This document shows, piece by piece, positions 35,693 through 44,407 of a DNA stretch of 64,000 nucleotides. The notes under the pieces are model-generated. The model saw only the letters and a list, made by a program, of their open reading frames with translations. It made no database searches and had not been told where the DNA came from. Source of the DNA: Rhodoferax sp. OV413 (GTDB lineage: Bacteria; Pseudomonadota; Gammaproteobacteria; Burkholderiales; Burkholderiaceae_C); NCBI GenBank assembly GCA_945861785.1, contig CAMAWD010000010.1, positions 1-64,000 of the forward strand, in the 5' to 3' direction. Positions within the stretch are counted from its first letter, which is position 1. The number at the start of each line of letters is the position of its first letter. A program made the translations under genes and the position numbers.

Positions 35693-36255
35693 CACTCCCG
35701 GGCGACACCCACGCACCGCGCAAGCTCAGGCTCGCCACCGTGTCCCTGGCCGGTTGTTTCGGTTGCCACATGTCCTTCCTGGACATCGACGAGCGGCTGT
35801 TCGAACTGATCGAACACATCGAGTTCGACCGATCGCCGCTGACCGACATCAAAGAGGTCGGCCACTGCGACATCGGCCTGATCGAGGGTGGCCTGTGCAA
35901 CGCCGAGAACGTGACCGTGCTGCGTGAATTTCGGGCGAGCTGCAAAACGCTGGTGGCAGTGGGCGCGTGTGCGATCAACGGCGGTTTGCCGGCGCAACGC
36001 AACCGGCTCGACCTGCGCACCATCCTGACCGATGTGTACGGCGCCCGGCACGGCCTGAGCGCCGGCAGTGCTGTTCCCAACGATCCCGAACTGCCCTTGC
36101 CCCTGAACAAGGTGCACCCGATCCACGAGGTGGTCCATGTGGACTACTTCCTGCCCGGTTGCCCGCCTTCGGCGGACGCCTTCTGGACCTTTCTCACCGA
36201 CCTGATGGCCGGGCGCACGCCGCACCTGGGCCATGGCCTGATCCACTACGACTGA
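35689..36255 (+). CDS. hoxY: NAD-reducing hydrogenase small subunit HoxY
   Basis: Small hydrogenase subunit of 188 residues, without a signal peptide, as expected for a cytoplasmic group 3d enzyme. It holds the four ligands of the proximal 4Fe-4S cluster: Cys23 and Cys26 in AGCFGCHMSFLD, one in VGACAINGG (Cys94), and Cys158 in LPGCPPSADAFW. Only one cluster fits in this short protein, consistent with the group. It sits between hoxU (4-bp overlap) and hoxH (5 bp apart). Confidence 0.93.
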   Translation: MTLPGDTHAPRKLRLATVSLAGCFGCHMSFLDIDERLFELIEHIEFDRSPLTDIKEVGHCDIGLIEGGLCNAENVTVLREFRASCKTLVAVGACAINGGLPAQRNRLDLRTILTDVYGARHGLSAGSAVPNDPELPLPLNKVHPIHEVVHVDYFLPGCPPSADAFWTFLTDLMAGRTPHLGHGLIHYD

Positions 36256-36260
36256 CCACC

Positions 36261-37772
36261 ATGCATCCACTTGAAACCGCCGTCCAGCCGCAGGGCCTGC
36301 GCCGCGTCGCGATCGACCCGGTGTCGCGGGTGGAGGGCCATGGCAAGGTCACGATCCTGCTCGACGCCGAGAACCGGGTGCAGCAGGTGCGCCTGCACAT
36401 CGTGGAGTTTCGGGGCTTCGAGAAATTCATCGAAGGCCGCCCCTACTGGGAAGTGCCGGTGATGGTGCAGCGCCTGTGTGGCATCTGCCCGGTGTCGCAC
36501 CACCTGGCTGCTACCAAGGCCTTTGACCGGGTGGTCGGCGCCATGCCGGCCACGGCCACGGCCGAGAAGATCCGCCGCCTGATGCATTATGGGCAGGTGA
36601 TGCAGTCGCACGCGCTGCATTTCTTTCATCTCTCTTCGCCCGACCTGCTGTTTGGGTTCGATTCGGAGGTAAACCGGCGCAACATCGTGGGTGTGGCGGC
36701 AGCGCACCCGGATCTTGCCCGCAAGGGGGTGTTGCTGCGCAAGTTCGGGCAAGAGGTGATCCGCGCCACGGCGGGCAAACGTGTACACGGCACCGGCTCG
36801 GTGCCTGGCGGCGTCAACAAACATGTCAGCCAGGAGGACCGCTCGCTGTTGCAGCGCGATGTGCGCCAGATGAAGGCCTGGGCGCAGGACGCGGTGGACG
36901 TCGCGCGGCTGCTGCATGCGCAGAACCCGGTGCTGTACGAGAGTTTCGGCAGCTTCCGGTCCAACATGTTGTCGCTGGTGCGCACCGACGGCGCCATGGA
37001 CCTGTACGACGGCGTCATCCGGGCGCGCGACGCGTCGGGCGCGGTGATCGTCGATGGTGTCAGTGACCAGTCCTACCTCGACCTGATCGAAGAAGAGGTC
37101 AAGCCCTGGACCTACATGAAGTTCCCGTTCCTCAGGCGCCTGGGGCGTGAGGCCGGCTGGTACCGCGTGGGCCCGCTGGCGCGGGTGCAGAACTGCGATT
37201 TCATCCCCAGCCCGCTGGCCGAGGCGAGGCGTCGCGAGTTCATCGACTGGGGCCGGGGTGAGCCGGTGCATGCCACGCTGGCCTACCACTGGGCGCGCAT
37301 GATCGAGTTGTTGCATTGCATCGAGGTGATCGCAGACCTGCTCGACGACCCCGACATCCTGTGCGGTGAACGCATGGCCGGTGGTGTGCGCCAGCGCAGC
37401 GGGGTGGGTGTCATCGAGGCCCCGCGCGGCACGCTGATCCACCACTACGAAGTCGGCGACGACGACCTGGTGACCATGTGCAACCTGATCGTCTCCACCA
37501 CCCACAACAACCAGGCCATGAACGAAGCAGTGCGTTCGGTGGCGCGCGACCACCTGGATGGCCACGAACTCACCGAGGGTTTGCTGAACCACATCGAAGT
37601 GGCGATCCGGGCCTACGACCCCTGCCTGTCCTGCGCCACCCACGCATTGGGCCAGATGCCCCTGGACGTGGCGCTGGTCGGTGCCGATGGTGCGCTGCGC
37701 GACCGCGTGCTGCGCTCGCAGGACGGCAGCTTTCTGCATGACCTGAACGCGCCGGTGGGACTGCCGGCATGA
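36261..37772 (+). CDS. hoxH: NAD-reducing hydrogenase large subunit HoxH ([NiFe] site)
   Basis: Catalytic subunit of 503 residues that binds the Ni-Fe(CN)2CO centre. The L1 motif is RLCGICPVSHH (Cys73, Cys76) and the L2 motif DPCLSCATH (Cys455, Cys458, His461). About 42 residues follow His461, the predicted processing site for HoxW; these would be removed after nickel insertion. FRGFEKFIEGRP near the N-terminus and THNNQAMNEAV are group 3d features. The tail is comparatively long. Together with HoxFUY this gives a bidirectional NAD(H)-linked hydrogenase. Confidence 0.94.
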   Translation: MHPLETAVQPQGLRRVAIDPVSRVEGHGKVTILLDAENRVQQVRLHIVEFRGFEKFIEGRPYWEVPVMVQRLCGICPVSHHLAATKAFDRVVGAMPATATAEKIRRLMHYGQVMQSHALHFFHLSSPDLLFGFDSEVNRRNIVGVAAAHPDLARKGVLLRKFGQEVIRATAGKRVHGTGSVPGGVNKHVSQEDRSLLQRDVRQMKAWAQDAVDVARLLHAQNPVLYESFGSFRSNMLSLVRTDGAMDLYDGVIRARDASGAVIVDGVSDQSYLDLIEEEVKPWTYMKFPFLRRLGREAGWYRVGPLARVQNCDFIPSPLAEARRREFIDWGRGEPVHATLAYHWARMIELLHCIEVIADLLDDPDILCGERMAGGVRQRSGVGVIEAPRGTLIHHYEVGDDDLVTMCNLIVSTTHNNQAMNEAVRSVARDHLDGHELTEGLLNHIEVAIRAYDPCLSCATHALGQMPLDVALVGADGALRDRVLRSQDGSFLHDLNAPVGLPA

Positions 37773-38299
37773 GCCCGCCGGGCCGCCCCAAGGGCGAATA
37801 CCGCAGTGCGCATCGCCTGGTGGCTCCGGTGCTGGTATTTGGCTGGGGCAACCTGAGCCGGGGCGATGACGCGCTGGGGCCGATGCTGGTCGAACGCCTG
37901 CGCGCCGAATGGGCGCTGGATGGGCGCTTTGAGTTTCTGGACGACTACCAACTGCAGGTCGAGCACGCCCTGGACCTGGAGGGCCGTGAGCGCGTGCTGT
38001 TTGTCGACGCCAGCCAGCAAGGGGATGCGCCGTTCGGCGTTGCGCAGTTGCGGGCCCGGCGCGGCGCCGGTATCAGCACCCATGCGATCTCGCCCGAGGC
38101 GGTGATGCAGGTGTATTGCGACCTGCTGGGGCGTGCGCCTCCGCCGTGTACGCTGCTGGCGATCCGCGGCGCGTCGTTCGAGCTCGGGGAGGCACCCCGC
38201 CCGCAGGCACTGGTGCACCTCGAGGCCGCACAGTCCTGGGCACAGGTCTGGCTTTCCCATGGCGCGGCTGCGCCACAACCCGAACCCCACCATGCATGA
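37769..38299 (+). CDS. hoxW: Hydrogenase maturation endopeptidase HoxW
   Basis: Metal-sensing protease that cuts the C-terminal tail off HoxH. The 176-residue protein has the HycI/HybD-like start VLVFGWGNLSRGDDALGPMLVE with its metal-binding acidic residue, DDYQLQVEHALDLEG, FVDAS, and STHAISPEAVM, where the His acts as another nickel ligand in homologues. The first 17 residues are extra. It overlaps hoxH by 4 bp and hypA by 8 bp. The partner is surely HoxH, given the position. Confidence 0.9.
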   Translation: MSPPGRPKGEYRSAHRLVAPVLVFGWGNLSRGDDALGPMLVERLRAEWALDGRFEFLDDYQLQVEHALDLEGRERVLFVDASQQGDAPFGVAQLRARRGAGISTHAISPEAVMQVYCDLLGRAPPPCTLLAIRGASFELGEAPRPQALVHLEAAQSWAQVWLSHGAAAPQPEPHHA

Positions 38300-38639
38300 A
38301 CTGAGCCTGGCCGACGGGATCGTGCGCATGGTCGAGGCCAGCGCCGTCCGTGCGCGTTTCACCCGTGTTTCCAGGCTGCGGCTGGAGGCCGGTGCGCTGG
38401 CCGGCGTCGAAACGCAGGCGCTCCGGTTCGCGCTCGACGCGCTGCGGCCCGGCACCTGCCTGCAGGATGCGCAGATCGACATCGACGAGCCGCCAGGCCG
38501 CGCCTGGTGCGGGCCCTGCGGGTCCGAAGTCCGCATCGACAGCCGCGCCGATCCGTGTCCGCGTTGCGGTGGGTATCCGGTGCGTGTTGTGGGCGGCGCC
38601 GACCTGCGTGTGGTCGATCTTCTGGTCCTCGAACCGTAA
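38292..38639 (+). CDS. hypA: Hydrogenase nickel incorporation protein HypA
   Basis: Nickel chaperone delivering Ni to the hydrogenase large subunit with HypB. The 115 residues begin [11 protein letters not shown], giving the essential His2-Glu3 nickel site. The structural zinc site is two CxxC pairs (Cys73/76, Cys89/92). Length and motifs are typical. The start lies inside the last codons of hoxW in another frame, so translation is probably coupled. Confidence 0.94.
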   Translation: MHELSLADGIVRMVEASAVRARFTRVSRLRLEAGALAGVETQALRFALDALRPGTCLQDAQIDIDEPPGRAWCGPCGSEVRIDSRADPCPRCGGYPVRVVGGADLRVVDLLVLEP

Positions 38640-38650
38640 AGGAGTCCGAA

Positions 38651-39637
38651 ATGTGCGAGGTATGTGGTTGCAGCAGCCCCGATGACCATGGCGCCTTGGC
38701 CGCCGAACCGCCGGGTGCAACGGCGCTCGCCGACCTGCACTACGGCCATGGCCCCGCTGGTGTGACGGTGAGTGGCCTGAGCCAGGCCCGGACCATCACC
38801 CTGCAGGCGGACGTGCTGGGCGCCAACCAGCAACTCGCCGACCGCAACCGCGCGCACTTCCTGGCCCACGGGGTGCGTGCCATCAACCTGTTGTCCAGCC
38901 CGGGGTCGGGCAAGACCACGCTGCTGTGCGCCACCGTCGCAGCGCTGCGCGCGCGTGCCCCAGGCCTGCCGCTGGCGGTGATCGAAGGCGACCAGCAGAC
39001 CCGCCTGGACGCCGACCGCATCCGCGCTGCGGGCGCGCCGGCAATCCAGGTGAACACCGGGCGTGGCTGCCACCTGGATGCGCAGATGGTGGCGGACGCC
39101 TTTGCACGCCTGGACCTGCATGCGCATGGCCACCACCACGGCCCTGATCCAGACCATGTGCATGTGCAAGGTCATGGTCATGGGCACCACCACCACGGTG
39201 GTCTCCACGCCGCGCAGGCCCTGCTGTTCATCGAGAACGTCGGCAACCTGGTGTGCCCGGCCCTGTGGGATCTGGGCGAAGCCGCCAAGGTGGTGATCTT
39301 GTCGGTGACCGAAGGCGCGGACAAACCGCTCAAATACCCGGACATGTTTGCCGCGGCGCGGCTCATGGTGATCAACAAGGTCGACTTGCTGCCGTATGTC
39401 GATTTCGACGTGGGCCGGTGCATCGAACTTGCGCGGCGCGTGAATCCTGCCATCGAGGTGCTGCAACTCAGCGCCACCCGTGGCGACGGCCTGCAGGACT
39501 GGACCGACTGGTTGCTGCGCGACCAGGGGGAGCCAGCATTGCTGCCCGCCGTCGCGGTGCAGGATGATGCCGCCACTTTGCGCGCGCGCATCGCCGTGCT
39601 GGAGGCGCAAGTCACTGCACTGCAGGAACGCGCGTGA
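38651..39637 (+). CDS. hypB: Hydrogenase nickel incorporation GTPase HypB with internal His-rich loop
   Basis: GTPase that helps insert Ni, 328 residues. It starts with the high-affinity nickel motif CEVCGC (2-7), then the P-loop SPGSGKTT (83-90), IEGDQQT, INKVDLL (NKxD) and the G-domain metal ligands Cys140-His141 and Cys202. Fourteen His fall in residues 157-186, inserted between these ligands in the GTPase domain rather than at the usual N-terminal place; the first 40 residues carry few His. AGGAG is 7-11 bases upstream of the ATG. The stop overlaps the hypF start. Confidence 0.92.
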   Translation: MCEVCGCSSPDDHGALAAEPPGATALADLHYGHGPAGVTVSGLSQARTITLQADVLGANQQLADRNRAHFLAHGVRAINLLSSPGSGKTTLLCATVAALRARAPGLPLAVIEGDQQTRLDADRIRAAGAPAIQVNTGRGCHLDAQMVADAFARLDLHAHGHHHGPDPDHVHVQGHGHGHHHHGGLHAAQALLFIENVGNLVCPALWDLGEAAKVVILSVTEGADKPLKYPDMFAAARLMVINKVDLLPYVDFDVGRCIELARRVNPAIEVLQLSATRGDGLQDWTDWLLRDQGEPALLPAVAVQDDAATLRARIAVLEAQVTALQERA

Positions 39638-40818
39638 ACCGGCTGGGCCACACCACGTACCTGCCCAGAGCGGCCCGCGCCCGGGTGCTGGCGTGTGGCG
39701 CCTACCTGAAGAACCGCGCTTGCCTGGTGGACGGAGACCGGGTGTTCTGGTCAGCGGCGCATGGCGACCTGGGTGCCGCCACCGGCCGCGAGGCACTGAG
39801 CGGCTCGGTCGACGCCCTGCTGGCGCAGGCCCGGGGCCCGGTGGACGCAATCGCCTGTGACCTGCACCCTGATTTCTACAGTACCGCCCTGGCCCACGGC
39901 CTGGCGCAGCGCCTGGGTATTCCGGTGATCGGCGTACAGCACCACCTTGCGCACGTGGGTGTGGTACTGGCCGAGCACGGGTTGGGGCAGGCGGTGCTGG
40001 GCGTGGCCCTCGACGGCATGGGCATGGGCCCGGACGGCACGGCCTGGGGGGGCGAGGTGTTGTGGGTGCCGTCGGCCGAAGTGGCGCCTGCGTGGCAGCG
40101 TCTGGACCATCTTGCACTGTTGCCGCTCCCCGGCGGCGAGGCGGCGGCCCGCCAACCCTGGCGGCTCGCTGCGGCGGTGTTGTTCGGGCTGGGCCGTGGC
40201 GATGAGATCGTGCCCACGTTCGCCCCCGTGGTCGGCGACAGCGCGGCGCGGCAACTGCACGGCATGTTGCTGCGCCAGCTCAACTGCCCGCACAGCAGCA
40301 GTGCCGGCCGCTGGTTCGACGCAGCAGCCGGCGCGCTCGGAATTCGTGTGCACCAGGCCGTGGAGGCCGATGCCGCCATGGCGCTGGAGGCGCTCGCGAC
40401 GCTGTGGCTGTCGGCCCACCCTGACTATCACTTCGACTGGCCTTCGCTGGACCTGGCTCCTGTGGTGGGTGGTCTGTTCGCGTTGCGCGAAGGCGACGAC
40501 GAAGCGCGGGCCGAGGGCGCGGCACGGTTTCATCTGGCACTGGCGTCCGGGCTGGCGCAGTGTGTGGGCGCCCATGCAAGCAGCTGCGGCTGCCGGCAGG
40601 TGGTGCTGGCCGGTGGTTGTTTCGCCAACCAGGTGTTGGCTGGCGCCTTGCGCGCAGCCCTGACAACCCGTGGGTTGACGGTTCTGGAGCCGAAATCCGC
40701 AGGTTGTGGTGATGCGGGTCTGGCGCTGGGGCAGGCCTGGATGGCCGGGCAGCAACTGGCCGGGCCATCGGCGGGCGTGACGGCTGCGCCGGACGCGGCG
40801 CTGGCCGTGGAGCACTGA
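39634..40818 (+). CDS. hypF: HypF-like carbamoyltransferase lacking the N-terminal domains
   Basis: HypF makes the CN ligands of the NiFe site from carbamoyl phosphate. This 394-residue product covers only the C-terminal Kae1/TobZ-like domain: [43 protein letters not shown] and [11 protein letters not shown]. The acylphosphatase, zinc-finger and YrdC-like domains of full HypF (about 750 residues) are absent, and no frame upstream restores them because hypB ends there (GTGA overlap, GTG start). A shortened HypF is known from Cupriavidus necator, so it may be functional, or a full HypF may exist elsewhere. Confidence 0.88.
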   Translation: MNRLGHTTYLPRAARARVLACGAYLKNRACLVDGDRVFWSAAHGDLGAATGREALSGSVDALLAQARGPVDAIACDLHPDFYSTALAHGLAQRLGIPVIGVQHHLAHVGVVLAEHGLGQAVLGVALDGMGMGPDGTAWGGEVLWVPSAEVAPAWQRLDHLALLPLPGGEAAARQPWRLAAAVLFGLGRGDEIVPTFAPVVGDSAARQLHGMLLRQLNCPHSSSAGRWFDAAAGALGIRVHQAVEADAAMALEALATLWLSAHPDYHFDWPSLDLAPVVGGLFALREGDDEARAEGAARFHLALASGLAQCVGAHASSCGCRQVVLAGGCFANQVLAGALRAALTTRGLTVLEPKSAGCGDAGLALGQAWMAGQQLAGPSAGVTAAPDAALAVEH

Positions 40819-40820
40819 GC

Positions 40821-41045
40821 ATGTGCCTGGCCCTGCCTGCCCGCATTGTCGCGCTGGTCGATGCCGACAACGCGATCGTCGACCTGGGCGGCGTGCGCAA
40901 GCAGGTGTCGATCACCCTGGTGCCCGAGGTGTGCGTGGGCGATTACGTGATCGTGCACGTGGGGTATGCCATCGGCACACTGGACGAAGCCGAGGCACAA
41001 GCCACACTTGCGCTGTTTGGCGAACTTGCGCGCACCGCCGCATGA
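40821..41045 (+). CDS. hypC: Hydrogenase maturation chaperone HypC
   Basis: Small HypC/HupF-family chaperone of 74 residues that carries the Fe(CN)2CO unit with HypD and binds the immature large subunit. It starts MCLALPARIV; Cys2 is the invariant iron-ligand residue after Met removal. The body GDYVIVHVGYAIGTLDEAEA is typical. Begins 2 bp after hypF and overlaps hypD as ATGA. Confidence 0.94.
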   Translation: MCLALPARIVALVDADNAIVDLGGVRKQVSITLVPEVCVGDYVIVHVGYAIGTLDEAEAQATLALFGELARTAA

Positions 41046-42181
41046 AATACGTCGACGAATTTCGCGATGGGGCCCTGGCCCGCAACCTGGCCGCGAGCCT
41101 GCGGGCAGAGGTCAACCCCGGGCGCGAATACAGCTTCATGGAGTTTTGCGGCGGCCACACCCATGCGCTGGCGCGCCACGGCGTGGTCGACCTGCTGCCA
41201 CCCAATGTGCGAATGGTCCATGGGCCGGGTTGTCCGGTGTGTGTCTTGCCCATCGGCCGCATCGACATGGCCATCGGGCTCGCGCTCGGACGTGGCGTGG
41301 TGTTGTGCACCTACGGCGACGTGATGCGCGTACCGGCGTCGGGGGGGCTGTCGCTGCTGCGCGCCCGGGCACGCGGCGCAGATGTGCGCATGGTCTACTC
41401 GCCGGCCGATGCGCTGCAGCTGGCGCGGGACCACCCGCGGCGCGAGGTGGTGTTTCTGGCCATCGGCTTCGAGACCACCACTCCGCCCACCGCGCTGGTC
41501 GTGCGCCAGGCCGCGCGCGAGGGGCTGGAGAACTTCAGCGTCCTGTGTTGCCATGTGCTGACACCGAGCGCGATCACGCACATCCTGGAGTCGCCAGAAG
41601 TCGCACAGTACGGCACGTTGGCGCTGGACGGTTTTGTCGGGCCCGCGCACGTGAGTATCGTGATCGGCACGGCGCCCTACGAGCCTTTTGCCAAGGCGTG
41701 GCGCAAACCGGTCGTCATCTCCGGCTTCGAGCCGCTGGACATGATGCAGTCGATCCTGATGCTGTTGCGCCAGGTCAACGGGGGCCGGGCCGAGGTCGAG
41801 AACCAGTTCACCCGCGCCGTCGGCCGCGACGGCAACCGCGCGGCGCAGGCTGTGGTCGCCGAAGTTTTCGAGTTGCGTGAGAGTTTCGAGTGGCGTGGTC
41901 TGGGCGAGGTGGCGCACAGCGCCCTGAAGCTGCGCCCGGCTTACGCCGCGATCGACGCGGAGCAGCGCTTTGGTGTTCACTACCACGCCGTACCCGACCA
42001 CAAGCAATGCGAATGCGGGGCCATCCTGCGCGGTGTCCGCAAGCCGACCGACTGCAAGCTGTTTGCCACCGTGTGCACGCCCGAGAACCCGATGGGCTCG
42101 TGCATGGTCTCCAGCGAGGGCTCGTGTGCAGCGCACTACACCTACGGGCGCTGGCGCGACATTCCGCTGGTGGCTGTATGA
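41042..42181 (+). CDS. hypD: Hydrogenase formation protein HypD
   Basis: FeS scaffold for assembly of the Fe(CN)2CO group with HypC, 379 residues. Conserved sites: MEFCGGHTHAL, GPGCPVCVLP, GFETTTPPTA and the C-terminal Cys cluster for a 4Fe-4S centre (QCECGAILRG, PTDCKLF, GSCMVSSEGSCAA). Length and motifs are standard. Its stop overlaps the ATG of the 48-codon frame described next. Confidence 0.95.
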   Translation: MKYVDEFRDGALARNLAASLRAEVNPGREYSFMEFCGGHTHALARHGVVDLLPPNVRMVHGPGCPVCVLPIGRIDMAIGLALGRGVVLCTYGDVMRVPASGGLSLLRARARGADVRMVYSPADALQLARDHPRREVVFLAIGFETTTPPTALVVRQAAREGLENFSVLCCHVLTPSAITHILESPEVAQYGTLALDGFVGPAHVSIVIGTAPYEPFAKAWRKPVVISGFEPLDMMQSILMLLRQVNGGRAEVENQFTRAVGRDGNRAAQAVVAEVFELRESFEWRGLGEVAHSALKLRPAYAAIDAEQRFGVHYHAVPDHKQCECGAILRGVRKPTDCKLFATVCTPENPMGSCMVSSEGSCAAHYTYGRWRDIPLVAV

Positions 42182-42324
42182 GCGCCGCCGGGCCGCTCCC
42201 AAGGCGCTCGCACCGCAGTGCCCAGCACGAAGGTTGCCTGAGCGTGCAGTTCGCTGCCGCCAGCCAGCCGTACGACCAAATTGCCGGTGGTGGTGCGCCG
42301 CGGCGGCCCGAGGGCCCACTGTGA
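42178..42324 (+). CDS. Candidate 48-residue protein between hypD and hypE
   Basis: A 48-codon frame fits exactly between the two genes. Its ATG overlaps the hypD stop as ATGA (42178-42181) and its TGA overlaps the GTG start of hypE as GTGA (42321-42324). The product is basic and Gly/Ala/Pro-rich with one Cys (EGCLSVQF) and no membrane segment or known motif. In most clusters hypE follows hypD directly. The same overlap style as its neighbours supports translation, by coupling rather than by its own ribosome binding site. It could instead be untranslated spacer, or a remnant of a former hypE N-terminus. Confidence 0.45.
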   Translation: MSAAGPLPRRSHRSAQHEGCLSVQFAAASQPYDQIAGGGAPRRPEGPL

Positions 42325-43382
42325 CGCGCCGTGTCAAGGCAGGGTACCTGCGCCCGCTGGATTTCAAGCACGGCGTGATCGACATGAACCATGGCGCCGG
42401 TGGCCGGATCGCAGCGCAACTGGTGCATGAATTGTTCTCCGCTGCGTTCGACAATACCTACCTGAACCAGGGCAATGACGGGGCCTTGCTGCCGTTGCCA
42501 CCGGGCGACCGGCTGGTGATCGCCACCGACGCGCACGTCGTGTCGCCGATCTTCTTTCCTGGCGGAGACATTGGCAGTCTGGCTGTCTACGGCACGGTGA
42601 ACGATGTCGCGATGCTGGGCGCCAGGCCGCTGTACCTGAGCGCGGCCTTCATCCTGGAAGAGGGTTTTCCGCTGGCGACGCTGCGCAGGGTCGTGCACTC
42701 GATGGCTGGCGCCTCGCGCCGTTGCGGGGTTCCAGTGGTCACCGGCGACACGAAGGTGGTTGAACGGGGCAAGGGAGACGGCGTTTTCATCACCACCACC
42801 GGGGTCGGCGTGGTGCCCCTTGCGCGTGATATTGGCGGCGCGAATGCGCGTGCGGGTGATGTGGTGCTGCTGTCGGGCAGCATCGGTGAACACGGTGTGG
42901 CGGTTTTGTCGCAACGTGCGTCGATGGAGTTCGGCACGGCCATCGTCTCCGACAGCGCGCCGCTCCACGAACTGGTGCAGCGCCTGCTCGCGGCTGTTCC
43001 GGAAGGCGCGGTGCGCGTGCTGCGCGACCCCACCCGTGGCGGCCTGGCGACCACGCTCAACGAAATTGCACAGCAGTCCGGCGTAGGGATGATGCTGCAG
43101 GAAAGTGCGATTGTGGTGCTGGCGGAGGTGGCGGGCGCCTGCGAAATGCTCGGACTGGACCCGATGTACATCGCCAACGAAGGCAAGCTGGTGGCCATCG
43201 TGGCGCCCGAGTGGGCCGACGCCGCACTGGCTGCCATGCGCGCGGACCCCCTGGGAGGCAGCGCCGCCCGGATCGGCCTGGTCTGCACCGATGCGCACGG
43301 TTTTGTGCAGATGACGACCTGCCTGGGCGGGCGTCGGGTGGTCGACTGGCTGAGCGGCGAGCCGTTGCCCCGCATCTGCTGA
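42321..43382 (+). CDS. hypE: Hydrogenase maturation protein HypE
   Basis: PurM-like ATPase that dehydrates the thiocarboxamide made by HypF to thiocyanate, the CN donor. The 353-residue protein has NHGAGGRI, GNDGALLPLP, TGDTKVVERG, RDPTRGGLATTLNEIA and the flexible C-terminal PRIC whose final Cys carries the group. The start is GTG 42321-42323 (TRRVKAGYLRPLDFKHG follows); the upstream extension in this frame lies within hypD and is not coding. Last gene of the hydrogenase cluster, convergent with htpX 42 bp away. Confidence 0.94.
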   Translation: MTRRVKAGYLRPLDFKHGVIDMNHGAGGRIAAQLVHELFSAAFDNTYLNQGNDGALLPLPPGDRLVIATDAHVVSPIFFPGGDIGSLAVYGTVNDVAMLGARPLYLSAAFILEEGFPLATLRRVVHSMAGASRRCGVPVVTGDTKVVERGKGDGVFITTTGVGVVPLARDIGGANARAGDVVLLSGSIGEHGVAVLSQRASMEFGTAIVSDSAPLHELVQRLLAAVPEGAVRVLRDPTRGGLATTLNEIAQQSGVGMMLQESAIVVLAEVAGACEMLGLDPMYIANEGKLVAIVAPEWADAALAAMRADPLGGSAARIGLVCTDAHGFVQMTTCLGGRRVVDWLSGEPLPRIC

Positions 43383-43424
43383 ACCCGGGAGCCCGCCACC
43401 AGCCCCAGCCTTGCCAGGCGGTGT

Positions 43425-44300
43425 CTAATTGCCGGCGTTTTGCAGCGCGGCAATGCGCTCTTCGATTGGCGGGTGGGTCGAGAACAGCTTGCCGATGCCA
43501 CCTGCGATGCCCATGGCGGCCACACTCTTGGGCAACTCGCCGGGATGCATGCCGCCAAGCCGCGCCAGCGCATTCACCATCGGCTGGCGGCGCCCCATCA
43601 ACTGGGCTGCACCGGCGTCGGCACGGAACTCGCGGTGCCGCGAGAACCACGCAACGACGATCGCTGCCACGAAGCCCAGCACGATGTCGAGCACGATGGT
43701 GGTGACCATGTAGGCGATGCCCGGGCCAGAGCGCTGGTCGTTGCCACGGTTGAGAAAGCTGTCCACCGCATACCCGATGACGCGGCTCAGGAACACGACG
43801 AAGGTGTTCATCACGCCCTGGATCAGCGTCATGGTGACCATGTCGCCGTTGGCGATGTGGGCAACTTCGTGGGCAAGGACGGCCTCGATTTCTTCCTTGG
43901 TCATTCCTTGCAGCAGGCCGGTGGAAACCGCCACCAGGGCCGAATTCTTGAATGCACCGGTGGCGAAGGCATTGGGATCACCATCGAAGATGCCGACCTC
44001 GGGCATTCCGATGCCGGCCTTTTCGGACAACTTGCGCACGGTCTCGACGATCCAGGCCTCGTCGGTGTTCTGGGGCTGCACGATCACGCGCACGCCGGAA
44101 GTCCACTTGGCCATCGGCTTGCTGATGAGCAGCGAGATGATGGCGCCGCCAAAACCCATGATGAGGGCAAAACCCAGCAGCGCGCCGAGGTTCAGCCCAT
44201 TGGACGTCAGAAAGCGGTTGACGCCCAGCAGGTTCGCAACAATGCCCAGCACCACCACCACAGCGAGGTTGGTCATCACAAAAAGCAGGATTCGTTTCAT
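43425..44300 (-). CDS. htpX: Membrane zinc metalloprotease HtpX
   Basis: Inner-membrane M48 protease acting with FtsH in quality control of membrane proteins. The 291 residues have two N-terminal membrane helices (about 5-22 and 38-58), the zinc motif HEVAH (His144, His148), two further helices around residues 160-215, and the third ligand region [12 protein letters not shown]. SDs and promoter are not obvious; Cpx-type control in E. coli cannot be tested here. Convergent with hypE. Confidence 0.95.
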   Translation of the reverse strand: MKRILLFVMTNLAVVVVLGIVANLLGVNRFLTSNGLNLGALLGFALIMGFGGAIISLLISKPMAKWTSGVRVIVQPQNTDEAWIVETVRKLSEKAGIGMPEVGIFDGDPNAFATGAFKNSALVAVSTGLLQGMTKEEIEAVLAHEVAHIANGDMVTMTLIQGVMNTFVVFLSRVIGYAVDSFLNRGNDQRSGPGIAYMVTTIVLDIVLGFVAAIVVAWFSRHREFRADAGAAQLMGRRQPMVNALARLGGMHPGELPKSVAAMGIAGGIGKLFSTHPPIEERIAALQNAGN

Positions 44301-44407
44301 TTTTTCCTTTGACGAAGGCCCATGCCGGCAGGCCTCACCCGGGGCATGTTAGGGGTTTCGCCGCCAAAATCAAGATCGGGCGCCCGGATTGCGCACAAGA
44401 TCTGCGG

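Noticed and set aside
37613-40117. Long minus-strand frame antisense to hoxW, hypA, hypB and hypF
   Set aside because: It crosses four well-supported genes, and its product is low-complexity Arg/Pro/His-rich. It is a shadow of codon bias.
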